Shown: positions 34,506 through 43,556, counted from the stretch's first letter. The stretch is 43,556 nucleotides of DNA from Brevundimonas subvibrioides (GCA_002280475.1 NCEB01000038.1:1-43556), one strand, 5' to 3'. Numbers and translations are program-made. Notes: generated by a model not told the origin, from the sequence alone.

Positions 34506-36047
34506 TCAGCCGGTCTTCAGGGCGGCCCTGCGACGCGACAGCGCAGTCGCGGGCAGGTCGGCCTCCACAACCAAACCCCCTGGCAGCCATCGACGTTCCA
34601 GTCTGCCGCCCAATTGTCCCTCGACGGACAGTGTCGCCAGCGAAGAGCCGAACCCCGCCCGGGTAGGCTCTCCGGCCACGGAGGGGCCTCCAGTCTCCGA
34701 CCATGTCAGAATGAAGCGATCTCCCGCGTTGCGCGTCTGCAACAGGACGCGACCCTGGGGCGTCGAAAGCGCGCCGTATTTGGCGGCATTGGTGGCCAAC
34801 TCGTGAAACAGCAACGCCACCGAGGTCGCCGCCTGGTCGTCGAAAGTCGCGTCGTCACCGTCGATGATCACCCGCGACATGCCTGCGTCATCCGCATAGG
34901 GCTTGAACAGAGCGGTCAGGAAGGTGTGCAGGGTAGTGTCGCCCACCGTGGGCCTCGACACCTCGGAATGGGGTCGGACGAACTCGTGCGCGCGAGCCAG
35001 GGCGTTGATGCGGTTGCGAACTGCGCCAGCGAAGGTCTTGGCCTCCGGATGCTCGCGCGCGGACAGGGCGATCAAGGCCGACACGACGGCAAAGATGTTC
35101 TTGATGCGGTGGCTAAGCTCCTGGCTCAGCAGGTCCTTGCCCTGCTCCATCCGCTTGAGATCGTCGATATCGGTGCAAGTGCCGAACCAGCGGGTGATCT
35201 TGCCGTCGGCATCGCGGATCGGCGTCGCCCGGCCGAGCGTCCAGCGGTAGATGCCATCGTTGCGGCGTAACCGATATTCTATCTCGTACAGCTCGCCCGT
35301 GGCCAAGGATTCCTGCCAGCGCGCCCATGCCCGCGCGCGATCCTCGGGATGGAACATCCCGTTCCAGCCTTCGCCATCCGTCGAGCCGGGGGGCACGCCG
35401 GTGAACTCGTACCACCGGGCATTGTAGTAGTCGTGGAAGCCGTCAGGCAGGGTCGACCAGACCATCTGAGGCATGGAATCGGCGATGGCGCGGAATTTCG
35501 CCTCGCTTTCAGCCAGGGCCTGGACCCCCTCCTCGCGCTCCCGGATGGCGCGGCGCAACTCGAACTGGGCCATCACCTGGCGCGACAGCACCTCGAGCAT
35601 GCGATTCTGAAGCTCTGTGACACCCTTGGGTCGCGGCTGAACGTCGTGGACGCACAGGGCCCCCAGCGCCATGCCCTCGGGCGTGCGCAGCACCCTGCCG
35701 GCATAAAAGCGCAGATGAGGCTCGCCGGTGACCAGCGGATTGTCGGCGAAGCGAGGATCGGCGAGGGCGTCCGGAACGACGAGTTGGTCCTGAGCGCCGG
35801 CGATCGCGTGGGCGCAGAACGAAACCTCCCTCGAGCTCCCGGTCATTCCCGACGTGCCCAGCGCCGCCTTGAACCAGGCGCGGTCCGCATCGACGAGATT
35901 GACGAGGGCGATAGGCGCGTCGAAAGCCTCGGCCAGCAACAGGGCGATGTCGTCGAACGCCTGTTCCGATCCGGTGTCGAGAATCCCGTACGCCTCTAGC
36001 GCCTTCAGGCGCTCGGCTTCGTTGGCGGGCAGATCAGGTGCAGGCAC
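34506..36047 (-). CDS. HWE-family sensor histidine kinase (GAF-PAS)
   Basis: This 513-residue soluble kinase starts at GTG 36047, with GGAG eight bases upstream. Residues about 25-165 form a GAF domain. Residues about 182-302 form a PAS domain with FRAIADSMPQMVWSTLPDG and FGTCTDIDDLKR. The phosphorylated histidine is H313 in ELSHRIKNIFAVVSALIAL. The HWE-type ATPase follows, with HELATNAAKYGALS and the family's WSE in ILTWSETGGP. There is no membrane segment, so the signal is cytoplasmic; a bound chromophore is possible but not shown. It probably signals to the receiver gene just downstream. Related alphaproteobacterial kinases act in general stress and light responses. Confidence 0.93.
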   Translation of the reverse strand: MPAPDLPANEAERLKALEAYGILDTGSEQAFDDIALLLAEAFDAPIALVNLVDADRAWFKAALGTSGMTGSSREVSFCAHAIAGAQDQLVVPDALADPRFADNPLVTGEPHLRFYAGRVLRTPEGMALGALCVHDVQPRPKGVTELQNRMLEVLSRQVMAQFELRRAIREREEGVQALAESEAKFRAIADSMPQMVWSTLPDGFHDYYNARWYEFTGVPPGSTDGEGWNGMFHPEDRARAWARWQESLATGELYEIEYRLRRNDGIYRWTLGRATPIRDADGKITRWFGTCTDIDDLKRMEQGKDLLSQELSHRIKNIFAVVSALIALSAREHPEAKTFAGAVRNRINALARAHEFVRPHSEVSRPTVGDTTLHTFLTALFKPYADDAGMSRVIIDGDDATFDDQAATSVALLFHELATNAAKYGALSTPQGRVLLQTRNAGDRFILTWSETGGPSVAGEPTRAGFGSSLATLSVEGQLGGRLERRWLPGGLVVEADLPATALSRRRAALKTG

Positions 36048-36131
36048 TTAGGGCTCCAAGCGGGGCCGTGAGCCCGACCGATGATTAATGCTCGAGCTTG
36101 AAAGCCGTTGCACGACGCGGTGAGGGTCAGC

Positions 36132-37334
36132 TCACGAGGCCGGCCGGCCTACTTCTTCCACCGACATGGGCACGACGCCGGGCGCGGGGGTGACCGGTGC
36201 TGCAGGCGCAGGCGCTTCGAAGGCCGAAAGGCGAGCGTTGATGGCGGCGATCTCATCGGTCGTCGGCGGGCGCCGGCCACCCAGGCTGGCGACGCCGACA
36301 ACGCGGGTCTGGCCCTCGAACTCCACCGTTCTCAGGTTCGCTCCGCCGTCGGCCAGGATCTGGGCATCTGAAGCGTCGAGATCAGCCAGTTGGGTCTCCG
36401 GGGCGCGCAAGCGCGGTCGGGCGAAGCGCGCCTCGTCGATGACGGGCTCTCGCCCGGAGTACGGACGACCGAACGCGGCAGTCTCTCCCGCCAGACCCTT
36501 CCAGCGATAGAAGATATGGGCCCCGATCTGGGTGATCTTGGCCAGGGTCGGCGACCACCAGGGATGCACATAGTCGGCGTGATAATGGGTCGCGGTCCCG
36601 ACGTCCGCGGCGACATGCCCGGCCAGCGCCCGCTCGGCCACCACCCGGGCGCGATTCCACGCCCAGGCGACCGGCTGCTGTGACAGCGATCCGTCGCAGG
36701 TGAAGCTGAACTGGCATCCGGTGACGCGCTCGGCCCCTTCGAACACCACGCCGCACACCGAGTTGGCGTAGTTGGGATCGCGCACGCGGTTCAGGATCAC
36801 CTGAGCGACGGCTTCCTGACCCTTGGTGCTCTCGAGGGCGGCCTCGTAATAGATGCCCTGGGTCAGGCAGCGCAGGGCCCTCGCGCGGTCGGCAGGGGTG
36901 GCGGGGTCGAAGACGAAGGGGCGGGCGGGCCGAAGCGCGCCCATCGCAGCCGGCATGGCCGCGTTCAGCCGCTGAGCATCCCGTCCGCTGGCCCCAAGTT
37001 CGAATCCAGGCTTGCCCGCCAGCGTCAGGCTTTCCCAGCCGGGCGTCAGGCCGAGCGGGGCGGCCTGGGGATCATTGGGATCGAAACGCGTCGCTACAGC
37101 CAGCTGCGCCGCATCCATCCGCCCTGACAGGATGGCCAACCCGCGCGCGGACATATCACCGCCGGTCAGCCGGGCAATGGCCTCAGCGGTCCGCTCCACT
37201 TCAGGCCGAACGCCGGAACTCGCCGCCATGGCAACGCCCAGCGCCGCGAGCGCCGCGGGGGCGGCGGCCAACAGCCGACGCCCGGGAAGCTGATCGCGCA
37301 GCCAGTCGACGACCTTGACGGGGTGCAGATGCAT
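36132..37334 (-). CDS. SleB-like cell-wall hydrolase
   Basis: This 400-residue protein starts at ATG 37334. A hydrophobic segment (about residues 20-39, LLAAAPAALAALGVAMAAS) would export or anchor it. The hydrolase domain (about 150-270) has CLTQGIYYEAALESTKGQEAVAQVILNRV, with the family's catalytic glutamate, then CGVVFEGAERVTGCQFSFTCDG and THYHADYVHPWW. SleB-type enzymes cut the peptidoglycan glycan strand. In vegetative alphaproteobacteria they serve wall turnover rather than spore germination. A Pro/Ala-rich C-terminal tail follows. It precedes the HWE kinase by 84 bases on the same strand. Confidence 0.9.
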   Translation of the reverse strand: MHLHPVKVVDWLRDQLPGRRLLAAAPAALAALGVAMAASSGVRPEVERTAEAIARLTGGDMSARGLAILSGRMDAAQLAVATRFDPNDPQAAPLGLTPGWESLTLAGKPGFELGASGRDAQRLNAAMPAAMGALRPARPFVFDPATPADRARALRCLTQGIYYEAALESTKGQEAVAQVILNRVRDPNYANSVCGVVFEGAERVTGCQFSFTCDGSLSQQPVAWAWNRARVVAERALAGHVAADVGTATHYHADYVHPWWSPTLAKITQIGAHIFYRWKGLAGETAAFGRPYSGREPVIDEARFARPRLRAPETQLADLDASDAQILADGGANLRTVEFEGQTRVVGVASLGGRRPPTTDEIAAINARLSAFEAPAPAAPVTPAPGVVPMSVEEVGRPAS

Positions 37335-37433
37335 TCAGGCTTCATCTTCGCGGCGCTGTGCGCCCGGGGATGGGCCACCTAACGCGGATTCACGGCCATT
37401 TTCGGACAGGCGCTTGTGATCGCCTTCCTTAGG

Positions 37434-37913
37434 CTAGCGACCGCCGAGGGTCGAGCGAAGCATCCAGGCGAACTTCTCGTGCGCGCCGAGACGCTGGGTC
37501 AGGAGGTCGACCGTCACGTCGTCGCCGTCATCGTCGGCGGACGTCAGGGCCGCTCGGCAGGTGGCGATGACCGTCTCGTGGTCCTTCATCAGCTCCTTCA
37601 GCATGGCCGTGGCATCCTTGTCGGGATCACCGTCCTTGATGGAGGTCAGATTGGCGAAGGTCGAGTAGCCCTGCGGAGCATACTCGCCCAGCGCGCGGAT
37701 GCGCTCGGCGATCTCGTCCAGGGCTTCCCAGATGTCACGGTACTGCTGTTCCAACAGGTTGTGCAGCGTGAAGAATTCGGGGCCCCGGACGTTCCAGTGA
37801 TAGCCGTGGGTCTTCATATAGACGGCGAAGCTGTCGGCGAGGACCTTGGTCAGCTCGCGCGCCACGTCCACGCGTTCGGCCTTGGTCAGCCCGGTATCGA
37901 TGGTGGTGGTCAT
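37434..37913 (-). CDS. dps: Dps-family DNA-binding ferritin-like protein
   Basis: This 159-residue protein forms 12-subunit cages that store iron and protect DNA in starvation and oxidative stress. The start is ATG 37913, with AAGGAG seven bases upstream. The ferroxidase-site motif is THGYHWNVRGPEFFTLHNLLEQQYRDIWEALDEIAERI, which contains the conserved His and the Asp/Glu pair from neighbouring subunits. A short N-terminal tail (MTTTIDTGLTKAER) has few positive charges, so DNA binding may be weak. It is divergent from the hybrid kinase gene and 99 bases upstream of the SleB-like gene. Confidence 0.95.
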   Translation of the reverse strand: MTTTIDTGLTKAERVDVARELTKVLADSFAVYMKTHGYHWNVRGPEFFTLHNLLEQQYRDIWEALDEIAERIRALGEYAPQGYSTFANLTSIKDGDPDKDATAMLKELMKDHETVIATCRAALTSADDDGDDVTVDLLTQRLGAHEKFAWMLRSTLGGR

Positions 37914-38093
37914 GGGTCGCTCCTTGAGTGGGATGGGCTATGGCGTCAGGTAGGCATTTGCCACCGGCCCGCCAACCCCGATGCGGGGTATGCGAAGTCT
38001 GGTGGAACGCGGTCGAAGCCAAAGCGTTGCGGTTTCGCGCGCGCGAGAGTTCGGGGGAGTCGTTTGCAGGACAGGGACGGTCGGAGCGGGGCG

Positions 38094-41000
38094 ATGACGC
38101 CAGACGCCGTGCTTGCGCGACTGGCCAGAAGCCGCCCGCGATCCTGGTGGGTGAATGTGCTGATCGGGCTGGGTTTCGCGGCCGGCGGGCTGTTTGTCCG
38201 CTGGTCGGGCCAGGCCTTCTATGGCGAGGTCACAGGCTTCATCATCCTGTTGCCTGCGGTGATCCTGGCGGCCCTGACCGGGGGGCGGACGGCCGGGGTC
38301 GTGGCGACGATCGCATGCCTGCTGGGCGGTTGGGTCGTCGCCGGTTCGACGGCGGTCGGCTTCGGCGTGGCGAACGCGATGGGCCGGGTGGCCACCGTCA
38401 ACTTCATTCTGGTGGGGTTGTTCTCGACCCTGGTCGCGGCCTCGCTGCGTAAGACCGTCCGTCAGCTGGACCAGACCATCGCCGCGCTGGGCGGCTCGGA
38501 CGAGGCCCTGCTGAAAAGCGAGAGCCGGTTTCGCACCGCCGTGGCCGCCACGCGCGGCATTCTGTGGACCAACACGGCAGAGGGCCGGATGGAGGGTGAC
38601 CAGCCCGGCTGGGCCTCTCTGACCGGCCAGACGCCACAGCAGTATCAAGGCTATGGCTGGTCCGCCGCCGTCCATCCCGAGGACGCACAGCCCACCCTTG
38701 ACGCCTGGAAGATCGCCGTCACCCAGCGCAAGCCTTTCGATTTTCGGCACCGGGTCCGGACGGCGGACGGGTCGTGCCGCACCTTCGATATCCGGGCCGT
38801 GCCCACCCTGGACCGGGACGGGCGCATCCTGGAATGGGTCGGAGTCCATACCGACGTGACCGAGGCCCGCGACGCCGAGTTGGCGCTGCGCGAGAGCGAA
38901 GCCCGGTTCCGCCTGATGGCCGACACGGCCCCGTCGCCCGTCTGGCTGACCGACGCGGCCGGGGACGTCGAGTTCGTCAACAAGGCGCTGGAGACCTTCT
39001 ACGGCAAGCCGGGAGAAACTTTCCTGGGGCAGGCGTGGAAGGCGTCGGTCCATCCGGATGACATCGCCGGCGTGGCCGCGACCCAGGCCGGGGCGCGAGA
39101 GACCCTCTCGCCCTATGGGTTCGAGTGCCGGTTCCAGCGACATGACGGCGTCTGGCGCTGGATGCGGGTGTCGGTCAATCCGCGCTTCGACGGCGAGGGC
39201 GTGTTCCAGGGCTACGTCGGAATGTCCTTCGACGTGACCGAGACACGGGTGGCGCTCGAGGCCCTCGCGGCGCAGGAGCGGCGACAGCGGTTCCTGCTTG
39301 AACTGGCTGACGGTGTCCGCGAGCTCGAAGACCCAGCCGCCATCATGGATCATGTGCAGAGCGTGCTCGGCCGACTGCTGGGCGCGTCGCGCGTGGGTTA
39401 CGGCGAGTTCTCGCTGGACCGACAGACGGTCGAACTCATGCCCGACTGGACCGAAGGCGTCCCCAGCCTGGCAGGGATCAGACCCGTACCCGATCTGGGC
39501 GAACAGATCATGGCCGAGCTGTTCCTCGGTCTGACGGTGGCGGTCGATGATGTGACCAGCGACGCGCGCACCGTCGATGCCGTGGCCTCGCTCGCCCGAC
39601 GAGAGATCGGGGGCTTCGTCACCGCGCCGTTGTTCCGCGCCGGCGAAATGCGCGCCTTCCTGTTCGTGCATTCGGCCCCGGCGCGTGCCTGGACGGCCGA
39701 GGACGTCGCCCTTATCCAGGACGTCGCCGACCGCACCTGGTCCGAGGTGGAGCGGGCCCGGGCCGAGGCGGAACTGCGCGAGAGCGAGGCCCGCTTCCGC
39801 GACATCGCCGACACCGCTCCGGTCCTGATCTGGGTCACGGCCCAGGACCGCACCCGCGCCTTCGTCAACCAGACCTATGTCGACTACAACGGCGGAACCT
39901 ATGAGGAGGCCCGGCTGGCGGACTGGCGGGCCGTCATCCATCCTGACGACCAGGACCGGATCCTGGCCGAATCCGTGGCCGGAGAGGCGACCGGCAAGCC
40001 CTTCTCGCTCGAAGCGCGCTACCTTCGACAGGACGGGGTGTATCGCTGGCTGAAGTCGTTCTCGCGGCCGCGTCTCGGGGCCGGTGGCCAGGTCCTCGGC
40101 TTCGTCGGCGTGGCGTTCGACGTCACCGACATTCGCGAGAGCAACCTGCGGCTCTCGACCGCCATGGCCGAGCGCGACGCCATCCTGAGCCAACTGGCCG
40201 AAGGCGTGATCGTGACCGATCCCGACGGCGCGATCATCTTCGTCAATGAAGCCGCGCGGCGCCATCACGGGGTCGCCCGGCTGGACGTCTCCCCGGAAGA
40301 CTACGCCGACGCCTATCAGTTGTTCACCGAGGACGGGCGTCCCTATCCGCCCGACCAGCTGCCGCTGACCCGAGCGGTCCGGAACGGCACGACGACCACC
40401 GACGCGCGCTGGCGCATCCGTCGACCCGATGGATCGGAGGTCATCGCCGTCGGAAACGCCCGGCCGGTCGTCACCGAGACCGGTGCCTCGATCGGCGCCG
40501 TCCTGACGTTGCGGGACGATACCGCCCGTGTCGAGGCCGAGCAGAGGCTGGCGGAGTCTGAGGGCCGTTTCCGGACCGTCGCCGACAGCGCCCCCGTGCC
40601 GATCTGGATGAGCGACGCGGACGGGAACGTGGTGTTCGCCAACCTCGCCTACCGGTCCTTCTTCAAGGTCCTCGACAAGCCCCTCAAGGGCGGCTGGACC
40701 GGCATGATGACGCCCGAGGACCGCGTCGCCTTCGAGGCCGACTACCGCCGCGCCTTCGACCGGCGCGAGCCGTATGACGGGGCGGTGCGTGTGATCCATT
40801 CCGATCTCGGCGTCCGCTGGCTGCGGAGCCAGGGCGTCCCCCGCTTCGACGCCGCCGGTCAGTTCCAGGGCTATGTCGGGGTCAATCTGGACGTGACCGA
40901 GGCCCAGCAGGCCGAACAGGATCTGAAACGCATCAACGAGCTGCTTGAAGACCGCGTCGGCGAGGCCCTGGCGGAGAAGGCGAAGGCCGAGGCCGACCTG

Positions 41001-42149
41001 ATGCACGCTCAGCGCATGGAGGCCGTCGGCCGCCTGACGGGCGGGGTGGCGCACGATTTCAACAATCTGCTGACCGTGGTGATCGGGGCGCTGGACCTGA
41101 TCCTGCGCTCGCCGGACGACGGGGCCCGCCGCCAGAAGATGGGCGAGGCGGCGCTCGCGGCGGCACGGCGCGGCGAGCGGCTGACGCACCAGCTGCTGGC
41201 CTTCTCGCGCCGCCAGACCCTGCGTCCCGAGGCGGTCGACCTGAACGCCCTGATCCGCCAGAGCGACCCCCTGTTGCGCCGCGCCGTGGGAGAGGCCCTG
41301 GACTACCGGCTCAAGCTGCGCCGCGGCGGAGCCCGGGTGATCGTCGATCCGGCGCAGTTCGAAGCGGCGTTGCTCAATCTGATCGTCAACGCCCGCGACG
41401 CGATCGCGGAGAAGGGTGCCGGCGACGGCGGCGCGATCGCGGTCCAGACGCGCCATTGCCGGATCGAGGCCGGCGAGGTGGCCGACGTGGAGCCCGGCGA
41501 CTATGTCTGCGTCAGCGTGGCCGACACGGGCGCAGGCATGGACGAAGAGACCATGCGTCGGGTGTTCGAGCCCTTCTTCACCACAAAAGCCGTCGGCAAG
41601 GGCACGGGGCTGGGCCTCAGCCAGGTCTATGGCTTCGCGCGCCAGAGCGGTGGCGGCGTGCGGCTGGACTCCACCTCGGGCCAGGGCACGACCATCGACA
41701 TCTACCTGCCGCCCGCTGCGGCGGTGGCGGATGCCGAAACGGAGCCAACGGCCGCAGAGGCGGGACCCACGACCGGCAGCCTGCTGCTCGTCGAGGACGA
41801 TCCGGGCGTGGCGGCGGTGGCTTTCGACCTGCTGACCGAGCACGGCCTGAGCGTCACCCTGGCCGAGAACGGACCCGAAGCCCTGGCGCGGCTCGAGACC
41901 GCGACATTCGACATCATGCTGACCGACGTGGTCATGCCTGGCGGCGTGTCGGGAATCGAGCTGGCCCGCCGCGCTGCTGATCTTTATCCGGCCATGCGGA
42001 TACTGCTCGCCTCGGGCTACGCCGGAGACGATGTCGATGACGATCTGGTCGGGGCCGCCTGGCCACTGTTGCGCAAGCCTTACTCAGGCGAAGAGTTGTT
42101 CCAGGCCCTCGGCCGGGCGAAGGCGGCGCAACAGGAGACGGCAGCCTAG
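38094..42149 (+). CDS. Hybrid histidine kinase with five PAS domains, GAF and receiver
   Basis: This 1351-residue sensor starts at ATG 38094, with GGAG seven bases upstream. The open frame extends further left across dps but has no ribosome site there. A membrane part (about residues 20-118) has four hydrophobic segments with almost no periplasmic loop. Then come PAS 1 (about 143-265), PAS 2 (266-390), GAF (392-555), PAS 3 (562-685), PAS 4 (688-810) and PAS 5 (821-945). Next is a coiled linker and the phosphorylated H987 in GGVAHDFNNLLTVVIG. The ATPase has N and G boxes (NLIVNARDAI, GTGLGLSQVYGF). The final receiver has D1278 in MLTDVVMPGG. It can pass phosphate internally; no separate phosphotransfer gene is seen. 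Its TAG stop is the first part of a palindromic repeat. Confidence 0.94.
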   Translation: MTPDAVLARLARSRPRSWWVNVLIGLGFAAGGLFVRWSGQAFYGEVTGFIILLPAVILAALTGGRTAGVVATIACLLGGWVVAGSTAVGFGVANAMGRVATVNFILVGLFSTLVAASLRKTVRQLDQTIAALGGSDEALLKSESRFRTAVAATRGILWTNTAEGRMEGDQPGWASLTGQTPQQYQGYGWSAAVHPEDAQPTLDAWKIAVTQRKPFDFRHRVRTADGSCRTFDIRAVPTLDRDGRILEWVGVHTDVTEARDAELALRESEARFRLMADTAPSPVWLTDAAGDVEFVNKALETFYGKPGETFLGQAWKASVHPDDIAGVAATQAGARETLSPYGFECRFQRHDGVWRWMRVSVNPRFDGEGVFQGYVGMSFDVTETRVALEALAAQERRQRFLLELADGVRELEDPAAIMDHVQSVLGRLLGASRVGYGEFSLDRQTVELMPDWTEGVPSLAGIRPVPDLGEQIMAELFLGLTVAVDDVTSDARTVDAVASLARREIGGFVTAPLFRAGEMRAFLFVHSAPARAWTAEDVALIQDVADRTWSEVERARAEAELRESEARFRDIADTAPVLIWVTAQDRTRAFVNQTYVDYNGGTYEEARLADWRAVIHPDDQDRILAESVAGEATGKPFSLEARYLRQDGVYRWLKSFSRPRLGAGGQVLGFVGVAFDVTDIRESNLRLSTAMAERDAILSQLAEGVIVTDPDGAIIFVNEAARRHHGVARLDVSPEDYADAYQLFTEDGRPYPPDQLPLTRAVRNGTTTTDARWRIRRPDGSEVIAVGNARPVVTETGASIGAVLTLRDDTARVEAEQRLAESEGRFRTVADSAPVPIWMSDADGNVVFANLAYRSFFKVLDKPLKGGWTGMMTPEDRVAFEADYRRAFDRREPYDGAVRVIHSDLGVRWLRSQGVPRFDAAGQFQGYVGVNLDVTEAQQAEQDLKRINELLEDRVGEALAEKAKAEADLMHAQRMEAVGRLTGGVAHDFNNLLTVVIGALDLILRSPDDGARRQKMGEAALAAARRGERLTHQLLAFSRRQTLRPEAVDLNALIRQSDPLLRRAVGEALDYRLKLRRGGARVIVDPAQFEAALLNLIVNARDAIAEKGAGDGGAIAVQTRHCRIEAGEVADVEPGDYVCVSVADTGAGMDEETMRRVFEPFFTTKAVGKGTGLGLSQVYGFARQSGGGVRLDSTSGQGTTIDIYLPPAAAVADAETEPTAAEAGPTTGSLLLVEDDPGVAAVAFDLLTEHGLSVTLAENGPEALARLETATFDIMLTDVVMPGGVSGIELARRAADLYPAMRILLASGYAGDDVDDDLVGAAWPLLRKPYSGEELFQALGRAKAAQQETAA

Positions 42150-42284
42150 AGCGTGATCGGTTGAGGTGGAGTCGCTTCGCGACTCCGCTGATGCCGTGAA
42201 TCAGGGTCCAGGATCCAGCGAGAGCGTGATTCACGCTTTCGGCGGACCCACGCTGTGGGTCCTCCTTGACCGATCATGCTCTAG
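42146..42284. repeat. Palindromic repeat element with three hairpins (REP/MITE-like)
   Basis: The outer arms are inverted copies starting CTAGAGC and TGATCGGT, matching at 21 of 25 positions. Inside are three perfect stems: GGAGTCGC/GCGACTCC (42168-42186), CGTGAATCA/TGATTCACG (42195-42235) and GGACCCAC/GTGGGTCC (42244-42262). Its two ends provide TAG stops for the kinase gene and the convergent gene. It may also terminate both transcripts. Copies elsewhere in the genome are expected but cannot be checked here. Confidence 0.8.
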
Positions 42285-42859
42285 GCTGGGTCGATGACCT
42301 GCACCTCGGGCCAGCGGGCCAGGGCGCCGGCGACGGCGCGCTCCCAGCCCCGCGCCCGGGGACGATTCGGATTGGGGCGGATCACGCGATCGAAGACCTC
42401 GATCAGACCGAACGGCGCGGCGACCGACAGGCTGGCATCGGGCTCCAGACGGATGCCGACGGCGAAGGCCGGGGCGACGAAGCGGCCCAGGGCCTCGTCG
42501 GTGCAGGACAGGGGCGCATAATCCTCGCCGAACCGGTCCTTGAACCACAGGTGGACGCGGGCCTGGTTGCGGACCTCGACCTGGCTCCTGAAAGGCTCCT
42601 CGAAGGCGGCGGCGACCCGTCGGATCACGACATCCTCGGCGTCCCACGAGGTGTCGGGATCGAAATAGCCGAGGTCGTAGTCCTTGCGTCCATAGCCCAC
42701 CGGGCGACCACCCAGAGCGTTCCAGACGGTCTGGTAGACGGCCCCGGAGAAGGCGCGCCAGTCGGGCAGATCCAGCGACCGGGCCACGGTCAGGACGTGC
42801 ATCAGGTCCGGGTCGGCCCGCACCATCCGGTCCAGCCGCGCCTCGAGCGTCGCGCTCAC
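42281..42859 (-). CDS. Nucleotidyltransferase-like protein (DUF925 / NTP_transf_6)
   Basis: This 192-residue protein starts at GTG 42859, overlapping the thiD stop as GTGA. The N-terminal half has SGAVYQTVWNALGG then GRKDYDLGYFDPDTSWDAED, the acidic pair typical of the DUF925 branch of nucleotidyltransferase folds. Further on, EVRNQARVHLWFKDRFG and PLSCTDEALGRFV match the family wording. The function is unknown; it may transfer a nucleotide to a small molecule or protein. Its TAG stop lies in the end of the palindromic repeat. Coupling to thiD implies co-transcription. Confidence 0.88.
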   Translation of the reverse strand: MSATLEARLDRMVRADPDLMHVLTVARSLDLPDWRAFSGAVYQTVWNALGGRPVGYGRKDYDLGYFDPDTSWDAEDVVIRRVAAAFEEPFRSQVEVRNQARVHLWFKDRFGEDYAPLSCTDEALGRFVAPAFAVGIRLEPDASLSVAAPFGLIEVFDRVIRPNPNRPRARGWERAVAGALARWPEVQVIDPA

Positions 42860-43556
42860 CGCCGGTCCCTCAGGGGCCAGCCGTGGTCGAGGGGGCCGTG
42901 CCCGCCCCCCAGACCCGGAGCCCGGCGGATCGCCTCCGACACATAGGCCCAGCCGTGGGTCACCGCCGTCTCCAGGGACCAGCCCTGCGCCAGGCCGGCG
43001 GCGATGGCGCTGGCCAGGGTGCAGCCCGTGCCGTGGGTCGAGGTCGTCTCGATGCGCGGGCCCTCCAGCAGGGTCTCGCCGGCGGGCGTCATCAGCAGAT
43101 CGAGCACCGTCGGCCCCGGGACATGGCCGCCCTTCATCAGGACGGCGCTCGCCCCGAGCGCCAGGAGGGCGTCTCCCGCCCGACGCTGGCCATCGAGATC
43201 GGCGACCGGAACGCCCGTCAAGGTCTCGGCCTCGGGGGCATTGGGCGTCAGCAGGGCCGCGCGCGGGATCATCAGCGACCGCACCGCCCCCACCGCGTCA
43301 TCGTCCAGCAAGGGCGCCCCGCCCTTGGCCACCATGACCGGATCGACGACGACGGGCGCGCCGGCGGTATCCAGAATGGCCGCCACCCGCTCGACCACGG
43401 CGACGGAGCCGAGCATGCCGGTCTTGATCGCGTCGGCGCCGATGTCGTCCAGCACCGCCCGGGCCTGGGCCTCGATCAGATCCAGCGGCAGGGGATGGAC
43501 ACCGTGGACGCCCAGGGTGTTCTGGACCGTGATGGCGGTGATGGCGGTCGCGGCGT
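42856..43556 (-). CDS. thiD: Hydroxymethylpyrimidine/phosphomethylpyrimidine kinase ThiD (5' end outside window)
   Basis: ThiD phosphorylates hydroxymethylpyrimidine twice in thiamine synthesis. The reading frame enters from the right edge without a start and has 233 codons here. Visible family motifs are TAITVQNTLGVHGV near the edge, AIKTGMLGS, VVVDPVMVAKGG, LTPNAPEAETLTG, VLMKGGH and the ATP/anion-hole end THGTGCTLASAIAAGLAQG. The C-terminal end, APGLGGGHGPLDHGW, is also typical. Only the first about 30 residues lie outside. The stop overlaps the GTG start of the DUF925 gene. Confidence 0.96.
   Translation of the reverse strand, partial: AATAITAITVQNTLGVHGVHPLPLDLIEAQARAVLDDIGADAIKTGMLGSVAVVERVAAILDTAGAPVVVDPVMVAKGGAPLLDDDAVGAVRSLMIPRAALLTPNAPEAETLTGVPVADLDGQRRAGDALLALGASAVLMKGGHVPGPTVLDLLMTPAGETLLEGPRIETTSTHGTGCTLASAIAAGLAQGWSLETAVTHGWAYVSEAIRRAPGLGGGHGPLDHGWPLRDRR

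Noticed and set aside
36048..36131. Possible small RNA or terminator between the SleB-like and kinase genes
   Set aside because: No stable stem with a T-run was found by eye, so nothing is claimed.
37938..41843. About 1300-codon minus-strand frame opposite the hybrid kinase
   Set aside because: Antisense shadow with no recognisable domain. The plus strand shows PAS, GAF, kinase and receiver motifs over the same bases.

Overview
The window looks like chromosomal DNA of a high-GC alphaproteobacterium of the Caulobacterales, most likely Brevundimonas or a close relative. This is judged from protein wording, not from a search. The DnaG N-terminus, two large TonB-dependent receptors, an HWE-type kinase with a single-domain response regulator, a SleB-type hydrolase, a DUF1022 (ELM1) gene next to greA and an rpoD-dnaG pair all fit that group. 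No CRISPR array, tRNA, rRNA, transposase or integrase was seen.

1-4.9 kb, minus strand: rpoD (cut by the window edge) and dnaG, the core of the macromolecular-synthesis operon. They are separated by a VapBC-type toxin-antitoxin pair and by a leftover copy of the dnaG 3' end, so a cassette appears to have replaced the end of dnaG. 4.9-10.3 kb: a patatin-like lipoprotein, then SDR dehydrogenase, APC permease and carA on the minus strand, then a HAD hydrolase on the plus strand. 10.3-16.9 kb: two divergent TonB-dependent receptors, the left one broken by a one-base frameshift. 17-20.7 kb: an RraB-like gene tightly followed by carB.

20.7-23.3 kb: a persulfide/sulfur detoxification module. A BigR/SqrR-type repressor with a conserved cysteine pair, a rhodanese and a TauE-type exporter face a persulfide-dioxygenase-like metallohydrolase across a palindromic AT-rich operator. 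23.3-26.4 kb: a dicarboxylate-type symporter and a DNA methyltransferase fused to a nuclease-like domain, with a low-GC centre. 26.4-29.1 kb: an apparently translationally coupled operon vapB-vapC-selD-mnmH, joining a second toxin-antitoxin pair to the tRNA selenouridine pathway.

29.2-33.9 kb: glutathione transferase, a small membrane protein, a greA gene that has lost most of its C-terminal domain by an out-of-frame deletion and now reads into the downstream ELM1-family gene, a glycine-rich membrane protein, trxB and a lower-GC methyltransferase. 34-42.1 kb: a response regulator, an HWE kinase, a cell-wall hydrolase, dps, and a 1351-residue hybrid kinase with repeated PAS domains. 42.1-43.6 kb: a 138-bp palindromic repeat whose two ends supply the stop codons of both flanking genes, a nucleotidyltransferase-like gene, and thiD cut by the edge.

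The most unusual parts are the dnaG/vapBC mosaic, the greA-ELM1 read-through, the methyltransferase-nuclease fusion with a mosaic centre, and the vapBC-selD-mnmH operon.
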